Assembly: GCF_001457025.1 (NCBI RefSeq) | Contig: NZ_KQ758600.1 | Coordinates: 1-64,000 of the forward strand | DNA from: Pseudarthrobacter enclensis | GTDB taxonomy: Bacteria > Actinomycetota > Actinomycetes > Actinomycetales > Micrococcaceae | Length of the DNA stretch: 64,000 nucleotides | Direction: 5' to 3' | Shown: piece after piece, positions 44,777-53,866 of the stretch | How positions within the stretch are numbered: position 1 is the first letter of the stretch | Layout: each line of letters starts with the position of its first letter | Translations under genes and position numbers: made by a program | The notes under the pieces: model-generated | Told to the model about the DNA's origin: nothing | The model's input: only the letters and a program-made list of their open reading frames with translations | Database searches by the model: none

Positions 44777-45561
44777 GGGGTCTCCGAAGGGCTTGAGTGG
44801 CGGGCGTGGTCCCGGAAGAATCCGCTGGATCGGGCGAAGATTTCCGGTGCGTCAACGTCAAGCGTAGCCACGTGTCCGCTGCCTGCAAGCTCAACCACCT
44901 CGGTGACCTTGTTCCGTAGCCGCGCCCTGAGCAGTTCCAGGGAGGTAGGGGGAACCACCTCGTCCGTTACGGATTTGAAGACCTGCACGGGGGCTGTCAC
45001 GCCGGGCAGTTCGCGCAGCGTGACGGCGAAGAGCTTCTTGAGCTCGTGCACTGCCGCGAGCGGTGTCCGGGAGTAGTCGCCGTCATCGGTGATCGCCGCC
45101 GTCGACTGTTCCTCCGGGATGGGAGCGGTGGTGCGCTGGAAGTACTTCAGCAGCCCCACCACGCGGACGCGCCGGTCGTAGAAGCTCAGGCCCGGGTTGA
45201 CGACGCTCACCCCGGCGGTGCCGTGCCGGGCGGCAGTCAGCAGGGCCAGCGCTCCGCCCATGGACAGCCCGGCCACGAAGCAGGTGGAGGTCCTGGCGGC
45301 AAGGTCGAGGTACGCGGCTTCGAAGCTGCCGTACCAGTCCCGCCAGCCGGTCCGGGCCAGTTCCTGCCAATCGGTTCCATGGCCGGGCAGCAGGGGGACG
45401 CTGACGGCGTAGCCCTCCGCCGCTAGGTGTTCGGCCCACGGCAGCACACTGAGCGGGCTGCCCGTGAAGCCGTGGGAGATGGCGATGCCGATGTCGGCAT
45501 TGGGGCCGTGGCCGGGAGAGCTGAAAGCGGCGGGACGCGGTGAAGTGCTGCTCTCGGTCAT
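44773..45561 (-). CDS. Alpha/beta hydrolase, tandem paralogue
   Basis: 262 residues. S100 in GLSMGG, HGFTGSP, acid in SVTDEVV and His in SGHVATLDVD. It shares the PLLPGHGT, WQELART and VVNPGL segments with the next gene, so the two arose by duplication. ATG 45561 follows a GGAG site. Neighbouring plsC and fadD genes suggest lipid substrates (inference). Confidence 0.85.
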   Translation of the reverse strand: MTESSTSPRPAAFSSPGHGPNADIGIAISHGFTGSPLSVLPWAEHLAAEGYAVSVPLLPGHGTDWQELARTGWRDWYGSFEAAYLDLAARTSTCFVAGLSMGGALALLTAARHGTAGVSVVNPGLSFYDRRVRVVGLLKYFQRTTAPIPEEQSTAAITDDGDYSRTPLAAVHELKKLFAVTLRELPGVTAPVQVFKSVTDEVVPPTSLELLRARLRNKVTEVVELAGSGHVATLDVDAPEIFARSSGFFRDHARHSSPSETP

Positions 45562-45674
45562 GACTCCATCGTGTCACTGTTCCGGACAAATCTCACTAGA
45601 GTAGGGTTTGCATTTGAACTGCTGGCCAGGCCCGGTGCGGAGCCTGGGGACCGCCCTTCCGAGAGGTTCACCGC

Positions 45675-46427
45675 GTGTTTTATTGGGTCATGAAGAGGAT
45701 CTTCCTCGGTCCGGTGCTGAAGCTTCTCTTCCGCCCCTGGGTCAAGGGCCTGGACAACATCCCGGACCGGGGCCCGGCAATCATCGCGTCGAACCACCTG
45801 TCCTTCTCGGACTCCATCTTTATGCCGCTCATGGTCCGCCGGCCGGTGGTCTTCCTGGCCAAATCCGAATACTTCACCGGAACGGGAATCAAGGGCCGGC
45901 TTACGGCCCTGTTTTTCCGGCTCACCAACCAGCTGCCCATGGACCGTTCCGGGGGTGCAGCATCAGCCGCTTCCCTGAGCGCCGGCATGGAGGTCCTGGA
46001 GAACGGTGGCCTGCTGGGCATTTATCCCGAGGGCACCCGGAGCCCTGATGCGCGGTTGTACCGGGGCAAGGTGGGGGTTGCCAGGCTGGCGCTCCAGGCC
46101 GGGGTTCCGGTCATCCCCGTGGCCATGATCGGCACGGACAAGGTCCAGCCTATTGGCAAGCGCCTCCCCAATATCCGCCGGATTGGCATGATCTTCGGTG
46201 AACCGCTGGACTTCAGCGCTTACCGCGACCAGGCCGAGGACCGGGGCACGCAGCGGACGGTCACAGACCGGATCATGCTTGAGCTGCAGCGCCTGTCAGG
46301 GCAGGAATACGTGGATGAGTATGCCGCCGTGGTGAAGCTGCGCCTCGCCGGCAAACCCGCGGAGCCGGCAGCGTCCGCCGAGCCGCTGGCTTCTCCGCCT
46401 CCGGGGGACGGTGCCGCGGAGGCGTAG
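45675..46427 (+). CDS. 1-acylglycerol-phosphate acyltransferase (PlsC family)
   Basis: 250 residues. NHLSFSDSIF (HX4D) and YPEGTRSPD, with a PMDRSGG segment between. It acylates lysophosphatidate in membrane lipid synthesis, Rv2182c position. GTG 45675 has GAGAGG upstream. The C-terminal 30 residues are Ala/Pro-rich. A possible -10, TAGAGT, lies near 45597. Confidence 0.88.
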   Translation: MFYWVMKRIFLGPVLKLLFRPWVKGLDNIPDRGPAIIASNHLSFSDSIFMPLMVRRPVVFLAKSEYFTGTGIKGRLTALFFRLTNQLPMDRSGGAASAASLSAGMEVLENGGLLGIYPEGTRSPDARLYRGKVGVARLALQAGVPVIPVAMIGTDKVQPIGKRLPNIRRIGMIFGEPLDFSAYRDQAEDRGTQRTVTDRIMLELQRLSGQEYVDEYAAVVKLRLAGKPAEPAASAEPLASPPPGDGAAEA

Positions 46428-46522
46428 CCCTCTACCGGTAGCGCTGCTCCGGGCGGCCGGCCCTTGTGACGCCGGGGTCGCCCAGCGTGACAGCGCGGTG
46501 TCCACCCCACGTGCGCGGACGC

Positions 46523-46528
46523 TAGTCT
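46523..46528 (+). promoter_or_regulatory. Candidate -10 box of aroG
   Basis: TAGTCT lies 6 nt before GTG 46535. No ribosome site is present between them, and only 3 nt separate it from the alternative ATG 46532. Confidence 0.5.
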
Positions 46529-46534
46529 TAGATG

Positions 46535-47926
46535 GTGACTGAGCTATCTGCAAAACCCGCCTTTTCGCTGTCCAGCACCGCCCAGAGCGGCGCCGCCAAC
46601 TATCCCGGACTGGACGACTGGCGGGACCTGCCGATCTCCCAGCAGCCCAGCTGGCAGGACAGGGACGTTTTCGATGCTTCCGTGAAGGAACTGTCCGTGC
46701 TTCCGCCGCTGGTGTTCGCCGGCGAGGTCGACGTGCTCCGGGAACGGCTGGCCGCAGCGGCGCAGGGCAAGGCCTTCCTGCTGCAGGGCGGTGACTGCGC
46801 GGAAACGTTTGAGGCCGCCACGGCGGACAAGATCAGCGCCCGGGTAAAGACCATCCTCCAGATGGCAGTGGTCCTGACCTACGGCGCCGCAATGCCGGTC
46901 ATCAAGATGGGGCGGATGGCGGGCCAGTTCGCCAAGCCGCGGTCCTCCAATGAGGAAACCCGTGATGGCGTAACCCTGCCTGCCTACCGCGGCGACATCG
47001 TCAACGGCTACGAGTTCACCCCGGAGTCCCGCGGCCACGATGCGTCCCGCATGCTCCGGGCGTACCACACCTCCGCCTCCACCCTGAACCTCATCCGCGC
47101 CTTCACCCAGGGCGGCTTCGCTGATCTGCGCTCGGTGCACCAGTGGAACAAGGGCTTCACCGAGAACCCGGCCCACGCCCGCTACGAGTCACTGGCCCGG
47201 GACATTGACCGTGCCATCAAATTCATGGACTCCTGCGGCGCCGACTTCGAGGCACTCAAGCGCGTGGAGTTCTTCGCCAGCCACGAGGCACTGCTGCTTG
47301 ACTACGAGCGCGCGCTGACCCGCATCGATTCCCGCACCGGCTTCCCCTATGACACGTCGGCCCACTTCCTGTGGATCGGCGAGCGGACCCGTGAACTGGA
47401 CCATGCCCACGTGGACTTCCTGTCCCGGGTGCGCAACCCCATCGGCGTGAAGCTTGGACCTTCCACCACCGGAGATGACGCCCTGCGCCTGATCGACAAG
47501 CTCGATCCGGAGCGCGAGCCGGGCCGGCTGACCTTCATCACCCGCATGGGGGCGGGCAACATCCGCGAGAAGCTGCCCGCCGTCGTGGAGAAAGTCACCG
47601 CCTCCGGCGCCCAGGTCCTGTGGGTCACCGACCCCATGCACGGCAACACCGTTACCTCGCCCAACGGGTACAAGACGCGCAATTTCGACGACGTCATTGA
47701 CGAGGTGCGCGGCTTCTTCGAGGTGCACCACAGCCTCGGAACGGTCCCGGGCGGCCTGCACGTGGAGATGACGGGCGACGACGTTGCCGAGTGCCTCGGC
47801 GGCGCCGACCCCATCGACCAGGATGCCTTCCTGGACCGGTACGAGTCCGTTTGCGATCCCCGCCTCAACCACATGCAGTCCCTGGAAATGGCCTTCCTGG
47901 TGGCGGGCGCACTGACCAGGCACTGA
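46535..47926 (+). CDS. aroG: Class II DAHP synthase
   Basis: 463 residues. The plant-type enzyme opens the shikimate pathway from phosphoenolpyruvate and erythrose-4-phosphate. LQGGDCAETF, KMGRMAGQFAKPRS, PLVFAGEVD and the metal-site VTDPMHGNT and GGLHVEMTGDD blocks are diagnostic. GTG 46535 (MTELSAKP) is preferred to ATG 46532 because TAGTCT spacing fits it and no ribosome site exists. It corresponds to Rv2178c, beside the pknL-like gene. Confidence 0.95.
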   Translation: MTELSAKPAFSLSSTAQSGAANYPGLDDWRDLPISQQPSWQDRDVFDASVKELSVLPPLVFAGEVDVLRERLAAAAQGKAFLLQGGDCAETFEAATADKISARVKTILQMAVVLTYGAAMPVIKMGRMAGQFAKPRSSNEETRDGVTLPAYRGDIVNGYEFTPESRGHDASRMLRAYHTSASTLNLIRAFTQGGFADLRSVHQWNKGFTENPAHARYESLARDIDRAIKFMDSCGADFEALKRVEFFASHEALLLDYERALTRIDSRTGFPYDTSAHFLWIGERTRELDHAHVDFLSRVRNPIGVKLGPSTTGDDALRLIDKLDPEREPGRLTFITRMGAGNIREKLPAVVEKVTASGAQVLWVTDPMHGNTVTSPNGYKTRNFDDVIDEVRGFFEVHHSLGTVPGGLHVEMTGDDVAECLGGADPIDQDAFLDRYESVCDPRLNHMQSLEMAFLVAGALTRH

Positions 47927-47940
47927 ACCTGAACTTGAAG

Positions 47941-47978
47941 CAGGGGCCGCCGCGCAGTCTGCGCAGCGGCCCCTGTTT
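47941..47978 (+). terminator. Rho-independent terminator of aroG
   Basis: Outer 10-bp stem (47941-47950 with 47966-47975) and inner GCGCA/TGCGC stem, followed by TTT. It lies between convergent aroG and the kinase gene. Confidence 0.88.
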
Positions 47979-47998
47979 CCATATGGCGCCTGGCCCGC

Positions 47999-50101
47999 CT
48001 ACACCACCGTCAGCGTGATGACGGAGCCCTCGGGCACTTCCGTGTCCACCGGGTCCTGGTCCCGCACGGTGCCGAAGAACCCGCCCAGGACCTTGTTGAC
48101 GCGAACTTCGAAGCCGAGCTTCCGCAGGGCCTGTTCGGCTTCGCCGGCCTGCTTGCCGATGAAGCTTGGCACCTCGACCATCCGTGGTCCCTTGGAGATG
48201 GTCAGGGTCACCGTTTCGCCGCGGGTCAGGGTACCGTTGGCCGGGTTCTGGCTGACCACCGAACCCTCCGGAACTTTCCTGTCATAGACCTCATCGGCAG
48301 ACACCTCCGCGGCCAGGCCGGCGGCCTCGATGGCGTCGACGGCCTGCTTCTCCGTCTTGCCCACGACCGACGGGACGGCGATGGGCTCAGGCCCCTTCGA
48401 GACTGCCATGGCCACCGGCGTTCCCCGCCGGACGGGGGTGCCGGCGGCCGGATCCTGTGAAAGCACCGTCCCCGTCGGGGCCTGGTCGTCGAATTGTTCG
48501 GTGACTTTGCCCAAGGCCATGCCCGCTGAGTTGAGGCTTTCCTTGGCCGCGTCGAGGGTGCCGGCAGTCAACAGGGGCAGGGGAAAAAGCTGGGGACCCT
48601 TGGACACCAGCAGGGACACCGGCTGGAACTTGCGGATCTCGGCGCCGGCCTGCGGTTCGCTGCCCACCACCCGTCCGGTGGGCACGTCGTCGTCGAACAC
48701 GTCGCTGGTGGTGGATCGGAAGCCTGCATCGCTCAGGACGCGCTGCGCCTCGGCCACGGTCTTGTTGGCCACCGGGGGAATGGCCGCGGCGGCGCCCGGC
48801 CCCATGCCGAAGAACCAGCCGGCGCCCGTGGCCAGCAGAGCCGCAATGACCAGCACGATGATCCAGAGGATGCCCCGGCGCCGGGGGTTGCCCTCCCGGA
48901 GGCTTCGTGCCGGGGTGGCGGCGGCCCGTGCCCGGGCTTTTTCTTCCTCCCGGTCGGCTTTCCGCTGGGCCCGCTTACTCAGCGGCGGCGGGGTCCAGGT
49001 GTTGTCGTCGTCTTCCCCGGGCGGTGTCAGGGCGTGCCCGGTGTGTGCGGCCGGGGCGTCGCGGTGCACCACTGCGGGTCCTGCGGGGCTGTACGGAGGA
49101 GGCGCCGGCCGGCCGGCCGGCATGACGGAGGTGGGATTGTTGGTGTGCGGAATGAACTCCGTGTGGCTTCCTTGGCCGGATTCGGCGGGTGCGGCCGCCG
49201 GGCCCTGCAAGGGACTGGCCGTCCCCAGTGCGGCAGGAGGCTGCAGGTCGAGCTCCGGGTCCGTCAGGTTGGTGCGGATATGGCGGAGCTCCTGCAGCAG
49301 CGCGGTGCCATCCACCGGCCTGTTCTCCGGATCATTGGCCGTGCACCACTGCACGAGTTCGTCCACCTCCGCGGCCAGGCCCGGGACCAGCGCCGACGGC
49401 GGCCCCACCGTGCTGTTGACATGCTGGTAGGCAACCTGGATGGGAACATCGCCGCTGAAGGGCTGCCTTCCTGTCAGCATTTCGTACAGCATGATGCCTG
49501 CGGAGTAGATGTCGCTCCGGGCGTCGGCGGGCCGGCCCAGGACCAGTTCGGGGGAGAGGTAGGCAACGGTTCCGATCAGCGCGCCGCTGCTGGTGGACGT
49601 GGTCACCGCCCGGGCCAGCCCGAAATCACCCACTTTGATCCGGCCGTCGTCGGCAATGAGGACGTTTTCCGGCTTGACGTCACGGTGGATGAACCCGGCC
49701 GCATGCGCGGCGGCCAGGCCTTCGACCACCGGGTCTATCAGTGCCAGCGCGAGCCTGGGCGGCAGGGCGCCCTTGTCATTGATCACGTCACGGAGTGTGT
49801 GTCCCTTGATGTACTCCATCACCAGGTAGGTGGTGTGGCCGTCATTGCCCTGGTCCAGGACCCCTACCACGTGGGGGTGGGACAGCTTCGCGGCGGCCTT
49901 CGCCTCGCGTCCCAGCCTGCCCACAAACGATTCGTCGGATGAGAAGTGGGGGTGCAGCACTTTCAGGGCCACATCGCGCTCGAGCCGTTGGTCCTCAGCC
50001 AGGTAGACGGTGGACATGCCGCCCCGGGCCAACCGGGACCGGATGGCGTAGCGGTGGTCCACCAGCGTTCCTACAAGGGGGTCAGACACGTTTTCCTGCA
50101 C
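47999..50101 (-). CDS. Ser/Thr protein kinase with four PASTA domains
   Basis: 700 residues. Kinase domain (about 18-280) with K47, HRD (D141), DVKPEN and DFG (D159). A Pro/Ala-rich linker, one transmembrane helix (RGILWIIVLVIAALLATG) and four extracellular PASTA repeats follow. PASTA domains bind peptidoglycan fragments and link kinase activity to wall growth. It occupies the pknL position next to the Rv2175c-like and aroG genes, yet mycobacterial PknL has no PASTA part. Start GTG 50101 fits TAGGAT 6 nt upstream; GTG 50089 is the alternative. Confidence 0.92.
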   Translation of the reverse strand: MQENVSDPLVGTLVDHRYAIRSRLARGGMSTVYLAEDQRLERDVALKVLHPHFSSDESFVGRLGREAKAAAKLSHPHVVGVLDQGNDGHTTYLVMEYIKGHTLRDVINDKGALPPRLALALIDPVVEGLAAAHAAGFIHRDVKPENVLIADDGRIKVGDFGLARAVTTSTSSGALIGTVAYLSPELVLGRPADARSDIYSAGIMLYEMLTGRQPFSGDVPIQVAYQHVNSTVGPPSALVPGLAAEVDELVQWCTANDPENRPVDGTALLQELRHIRTNLTDPELDLQPPAALGTASPLQGPAAAPAESGQGSHTEFIPHTNNPTSVMPAGRPAPPPYSPAGPAVVHRDAPAAHTGHALTPPGEDDDNTWTPPPLSKRAQRKADREEEKARARAAATPARSLREGNPRRRGILWIIVLVIAALLATGAGWFFGMGPGAAAAIPPVANKTVAEAQRVLSDAGFRSTTSDVFDDDVPTGRVVGSEPQAGAEIRKFQPVSLLVSKGPQLFPLPLLTAGTLDAAKESLNSAGMALGKVTEQFDDQAPTGTVLSQDPAAGTPVRRGTPVAMAVSKGPEPIAVPSVVGKTEKQAVDAIEAAGLAAEVSADEVYDRKVPEGSVVSQNPANGTLTRGETVTLTISKGPRMVEVPSFIGKQAGEAEQALRKLGFEVRVNKVLGGFFGTVRDQDPVDTEVPEGSVITLTVV

Positions 50102-50107
50102 CCTCCG

Positions 50108-50113
50108 ATCCTA
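50108..50113 (-). promoter_or_regulatory. Candidate -10 box of PASTA kinase gene
   Basis: TAGGAT on the minus strand is 6 nt before GTG 50101. It sits just downstream of the terminator of the LysM gene, so the kinase has an independent transcript. Confidence 0.45.
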
Positions 50114-50119
50114 GTTGCA

Positions 50120-50163
50120 AAAGGAACGGGTCCGAACCTTGGCTGGTTCGGACCCGTTCCTTT
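50120..50163 (-). terminator. Terminator of LysM gene, 19-bp perfect stem
   Basis: 50120-50138 pairs perfectly with 50145-50163 around a 6-nt loop; CCTTTTGC follows on the minus strand. Confidence 0.93.
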
Positions 50164-50200
50164 GAGGCACCGCCGCCCGCAGCTGCCGGGCGGCCAAAGG

Positions 50201-51565
50201 TCAGCGGAAGTTCTTCTGGTGTGCCTTGATCGCCGCCACGTATGCCTTGGTGTCGTCATACATGCCGTACTTGCTGACCGAGTACTGGCCCTGGTAGTAG
50301 CCGGCGATTGCCGTGTCGCGGTCCTTGCTCGTGGCCAGCAGCTGGCGGATGATGGCGACGCCGGCAGTGGCGTTGTCGTAGGGATCAAGCAGGTTCAGCT
50401 TGCGGCCCACCAGGTCCGAGGCCCATTCGCCCGAGCTGGGGATGACCTGCATGGTTCCGATGGCGTTCGCGGGCGAGACGGCACGCTGGTTGAAGCCGGA
50501 CTCCTGGTAGGCAAAGGCCAGCGCCAGCGACGGCTCGACCCCCATCCGCCGTGCGGTGTCAGCGACGATGTTCTGCATCTCGGCCCGGGACGGGACCGGG
50601 GAGGCGTTCAGCCGTGCCTTGTTTTCGTTGGCCGAGTTGACGACGGCGGCCGGGTAGCTGAAGCCCAGGAAGGAGCTGGGTACCAGCGGGGTGCTTGAAG
50701 CGGCCGGCTGGGGTGCAGCCGGTGCCGACGCGCCCGGAATGGTCAGCTTGTTGCCCGGATAGATGATCGACCCGGCGTTGAGCTTGTTGGCCGACAGCAG
50801 CTCGGAGAGCTTCACGCCGTGCCGGGAGGCGATGGCGGACATCGTGTCGCCGGCCTTGACGGTGTAGGTGCCGCCCGCCGGCGAGGACGTCGAGGCCAAT
50901 GCAGCCGGCGGCGCGGCCGCCGGCGATGGGGCGGCGGCTGCCGCTCCACCGGAGGAAACTTTGATCTTCTGGCCGGGGTAGATGATGGAACGCATCGACA
51001 GGTTGTTCCAGGCGAAGACGTCCCCCAGGCTGACGTTGTGCCGGGCCGCGATGGCGCCCAGGGTATCGCCCGCCTTGACGGTGTAGGTGGCGCCGCCGGA
51101 GGAGGGCGGTGCAGGGGCGGCCGGTGCCGCTGGGGCTGCCGGAGCAGCGGAGGAGCCGCCCTTCAGCTTGATCTTCTGGCCCGGGTAGATGATGGTGTTC
51201 GCCTGGAGGTTGTTCAGCCTGAGCACTTCCCCGGTGCTCAGGCCGAACCGGCCCGCGATGGCGCTGATGGTGTCGCCGCGGGCAATGGTGTATTCCGCCG
51301 GCGCCGCAGGTTGCGCCGGCTTAAAGGCAGCAGGAATGGCGGCTGAAACGGCCGACGCGGGGATGACCGACGCCGAAGCCTGCGCGGCCTGGGCCTTCAT
51401 GGCTGCACGGAGGGTCGCGGGGAGCTGTTTGGCCGGCTGCTGGGCGGTGGCCGGTTGGGCGAGGGCCAGGGAGGACAGGACAACCGCCGGCAGGGCCGCC
51501 GTCGTCGCAGCAATCATCGGCAAGCTCGGCCTGGGGGGTTGCTTTGGCGAGCGGGACATCGTCAT
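50201..51565 (-). CDS. Secreted LysM lytic transglycosylase
   Basis: 454 residues. A signal peptide (about 1-41, ending ATA-QQ), three LysM peptidoglycan-binding repeats (each with YT(I/V) and IIYPGQKIK or NKLTI ends, about 95-135, 155-195, 230-275), and a C-terminal SLT domain with catalytic Glu in FAYQESGFNQRA and GTMQVIP. It cleaves glycan strands at the cell surface during wall growth. Spacers between repeats are Ala/Pro-rich. The upstream leader carries paired GTTAC repeats. Confidence 0.92.
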   Translation of the reverse strand: MTMSRSPKQPPRPSLPMIAATTAALPAVVLSSLALAQPATAQQPAKQLPATLRAAMKAQAAQASASVIPASAVSAAIPAAFKPAQPAAPAEYTIARGDTISAIAGRFGLSTGEVLRLNNLQANTIIYPGQKIKLKGGSSAAPAAPAAPAAPAPPSSGGATYTVKAGDTLGAIAARHNVSLGDVFAWNNLSMRSIIYPGQKIKVSSGGAAAAAPSPAAAPPAALASTSSPAGGTYTVKAGDTMSAIASRHGVKLSELLSANKLNAGSIIYPGNKLTIPGASAPAAPQPAASSTPLVPSSFLGFSYPAAVVNSANENKARLNASPVPSRAEMQNIVADTARRMGVEPSLALAFAYQESGFNQRAVSPANAIGTMQVIPSSGEWASDLVGRKLNLLDPYDNATAGVAIIRQLLATSKDRDTAIAGYYQGQYSVSKYGMYDDTKAYVAAIKAHQKNFR

Positions 51566-51631
51566 GTAGGGAATCCTCTTCTCAACTGCAGGGGGTGCGG
51601 ACGGGGGTGCCGCGATTGTTCCTGATACTAC

Positions 51632-51660
51632 TGTTACTCGAGTGATTTCTGTTACGAGTG
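51632..51660 (-). promoter_or_regulatory. Direct GTTAC/GAGTG repeats before LysM gene
   Basis: TGTTACTCGAGTG (51632-51644) and TGTTACGAGTG (51650-51660) are near-identical and 18 bp apart. On the minus strand they read CACTCGTAACA and CACTCGAGTAACA, about 70-95 bp before the LysM start. The GTAAC core recalls MtrA-type boxes of wall genes (inference). Confidence 0.45.
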
Positions 51661-51809
51661 TTAATAGTGAGAATCTCTCATGAATTCGCAGTTAGCACAA
51701 GAATCCGGGCATTTCCTGTAAGCAGGAATTTCGGAGTGTCTGCAGGTCAGGAGCCTCGCTGGAGTTGACTGACTAGGCGGCGGGGCGCGGACCGTGGGAA
51801 CCTTGAACC

Positions 51810-52163
51810 GTGAGTAACGTAGAAAGCCTCGTGGGCGAATGGCTGCCCCTTCCGGATGTCGCCCAAATGTTGAATGTTTCCATTACCCGGGTGCACAGCC
51901 TTATTGATGAGCATGCCTTGGTGGCCCTGCGCGTGGGCGAACGGAAAATCCGCTCGGTGCCGGCCGAATTCGTCCAGGACGGGCAGTTGGTGGACAGCCT
52001 GAAGGGCACCATTGTGGTGCTGGCCGATGCCGGGTATTCCGACGAGGACCTCATCGTCTGGCTTTTCACTCCTGACGAGTCACTGCGCGGCCGCCCGATC
52101 GACGCCCTGCGTGAAGGCCGTAAGACGGAAATCAGGCGCAGGGCGCAGACCCTGGCCTGGTAG
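51810..52163 (+). CDS. Rv2175c-like DNA-binding protein
   Basis: 117 residues. An N-terminal winged-helix/excisionase-like helix-turn-helix (WLPLPDVAQMLNVSITRVHSLIDEHAL) and a short C-terminal helical domain. In mycobacteria Rv2175c is a substrate of PknL; it keeps its place beside the kinase here. GTG 51810 is used. It converges on the polyprenyl synthase gene. The target genes are unknown. Confidence 0.85.
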   Translation: MSNVESLVGEWLPLPDVAQMLNVSITRVHSLIDEHALVALRVGERKIRSVPAEFVQDGQLVDSLKGTIVVLADAGYSDEDLIVWLFTPDESLRGRPIDALREGRKTEIRRRAQTLAW

Positions 52164-52173
52164 TTCCGGAGTC

Positions 52174-53268
52174 CTAGGAGGCCCGGCTGACGGTGGCTTC
52201 GGCAAGCCTGCGCAGCGCAGTCTTGGGGAGCTCATCCAGGTCCAGGGCCTCCAGGGCCTCGTACGCGGCGGCACCGTATTCCCCGATCAGCACCTCGGTG
52301 GCCTGGAGGGCGCCGGAATCCTCGATGATCCGGCGGATTTCCTGGACATCGCCGTCGGTAAGGTCCGGGCTTCCCAGCCGGGCATCGATGAATTCCGACT
52401 CTGCCGGCGCGGCCTGGTCCAGGGCCAGCGCCACGAGCACGGTGCGCTTGCCTTCGCGGAGGTCGTCGCCGGCAGGCTTTCCCGTGGTCAGCGGGTCGCC
52501 GAAAACCCCCAGGACGTCATCGCGCAGCTGGAACGCCTCGCCGAGCGGAAGCGCGAAAGCGGAGTAGCCGCGCAGCAGGTCGTTGGTGCCACCGGCCAGG
52601 GCGCCGCCAAGTGCGAGTGGATGCTCGGTGGAGTACTTGGCGCTCTTGAAGCGGATGATCGACTGCGCACGGCTCACCGCACCCGCGCGGTCGCGCACCG
52701 GACCGGCCACCTCCTCAAGGATGTCCAGGTACTGCCCGGCCATGACCTCCGCCCGCATGAGGTTGAAGATGAGCCGTGCGCGGCTTCCGGAAGCCGCGCG
52801 GTCGCCGATGTCGGTGAACGCTTCTTCGCTGAAGGACAGGCACAGGTCGCCGGCGAGGATCGCGGCGGCCTGCCCGAACCTTTCGCTGTCCAGGGCCCAG
52901 CCTTGGGACTCGTGCAGCTGGCTGAAGCGGCGGTGGACGCTCGGCCCGCCGCGGCGGGTGTCCGAACGGTCGATGATGTCGTCGTGGATCAGGGCCGCGG
53001 CCTGGAAGAGTTCGAGTGCTGCCCCGGCCGTGACGACCTCGGCGGCCCCGGCCTCCCCGCCGGCGCCCCGCCAGCCCCAGTAGCACATCAGCGCGCGCAG
53101 GCGCTTGCCGCCGGTCACCAGGTTCGAGATCGAGCCCATGATGGGGTCGATGTCGCTGGAGATGCCGGACATGATGCCCTGCCGGGAGGTCAGGAAGCCC
53201 GTCAGTTCCCCGGCCACCGCCGCAACGAAGTCGGCCTGTTCGTTCCTCAGCTGCTCCGCGGCCGTCAC
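52174..53268 (-). CDS. Polyprenyl diphosphate synthase (GGPP type)
   Basis: 364 residues. First Asp-rich motif DDIIDRSDTRRG and second motif LRDDVLGVFGD, which is DDxxG-like rather than full DDxxD. It condenses isopentenyl diphosphate with allylic diphosphates to build C20 or longer chains for carotenoids, quinones or wall carriers. Length specificity cannot be read. Rv2173 (idsA2) position. GTG 53268 overlaps the upstream lipoprotein stop by 4 bp (GTGA). Confidence 0.9.
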   Translation of the reverse strand: MTAAEQLRNEQADFVAAVAGELTGFLTSRQGIMSGISSDIDPIMGSISNLVTGGKRLRALMCYWGWRGAGGEAGAAEVVTAGAALELFQAAALIHDDIIDRSDTRRGGPSVHRRFSQLHESQGWALDSERFGQAAAILAGDLCLSFSEEAFTDIGDRAASGSRARLIFNLMRAEVMAGQYLDILEEVAGPVRDRAGAVSRAQSIIRFKSAKYSTEHPLALGGALAGGTNDLLRGYSAFALPLGEAFQLRDDVLGVFGDPLTTGKPAGDDLREGKRTVLVALALDQAAPAESEFIDARLGSPDLTDGDVQEIRRIIEDSGALQATEVLIGEYGAAAYEALEALDLDELPKTALRRLAEATVSRAS

Positions 53269-53792
53269 TTGGCTGACTCAGCTGCCACGTTGGCGCCGAT
53301 GGTGAACGTCGCGGTCCCGGACGCTTCCACCACAGACAGGTTGACAGTCTCGCTGTCTCCCCGCACAAAGTCCTTGGAAGCCACCGCACCCACGCTGTCC
53401 CCGGGCACCGCTTTGAAGCCCTGCGTCTCAAGGGCCTTGGTGTAGAACTCGACGACGGCGGACGTCGGCCCCTGGACGGTCGCCACCAGGGCGGCGGTCG
53501 CCGGAGTGGACGCCTTGTCGAAGCTGCTGGATACGACCGTCGCGTTCGGCATCAGGGGCAGCAGCTGCTGCGGGAACCCTTCGACCACGGCACCGACCGT
53601 GGCGGAGGTTCCGGGGGAGGAGCTGGGGCTTGCGGACGCCGTGGCCGTGGGCTGGCCGGTGGCGGGAACGGTGGCGGAGGATGTTGCCGAGGGTGCCGGT
53701 GACGGGGTCGGGCTGCAGGCCGCCAGCGTCAATGCTGCACCCGCAGCAAGGACGGCAAGGCCGGCCGGTGTGAGTTTTCCAATGACCGTCAC
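53265..53792 (-). CDS. Putative lipoprotein
   Basis: 175 residues. A lipoprotein signal peptide ends in the lipobox LAAC (Cys about residue 24), then a Ser/Pro/Thr-rich linker and a globular C-terminal part (about 65-175) without recognised family. Start GTG 53790-53792 has AGGAGGAAA upstream, so the frame to 53927 is rejected. Its overlap with the polyprenyl synthase gene suggests cotranscription. Confidence 0.8.
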   Translation of the reverse strand: MTVIGKLTPAGLAVLAAGAALTLAACSPTPSPAPSATSSATVPATGQPTATASASPSSSPGTSATVGAVVEGFPQQLLPLMPNATVVSSSFDKASTPATAALVATVQGPTSAVVEFYTKALETQGFKAVPGDSVGAVASKDFVRGDSETVNLSVVEASGTATFTIGANVAAESAK

Positions 53793-53853
53793 AGGGACTT
53801 TCCTCCTGGTGTTGATGCCGGATCCAGCCACCAGTTTAGTCAGTACCAACGGA

Positions 53854-53859
53854 TAGGAT
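53854..53859 (+). promoter_or_regulatory. Candidate -10 box of dinB
   Basis: TAGGAT lies 7 nt before GTG 53867, with no ribosome site between. No SOS-type palindrome is visible nearby. Confidence 0.5.
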
Positions 53860-53866
53860 TGCAGCC

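Noticed and set aside
53793..53866. LexA box before dinB
   Set aside because: No TCGAAC-N4-GTTCGA-like palindrome is present in the gap.
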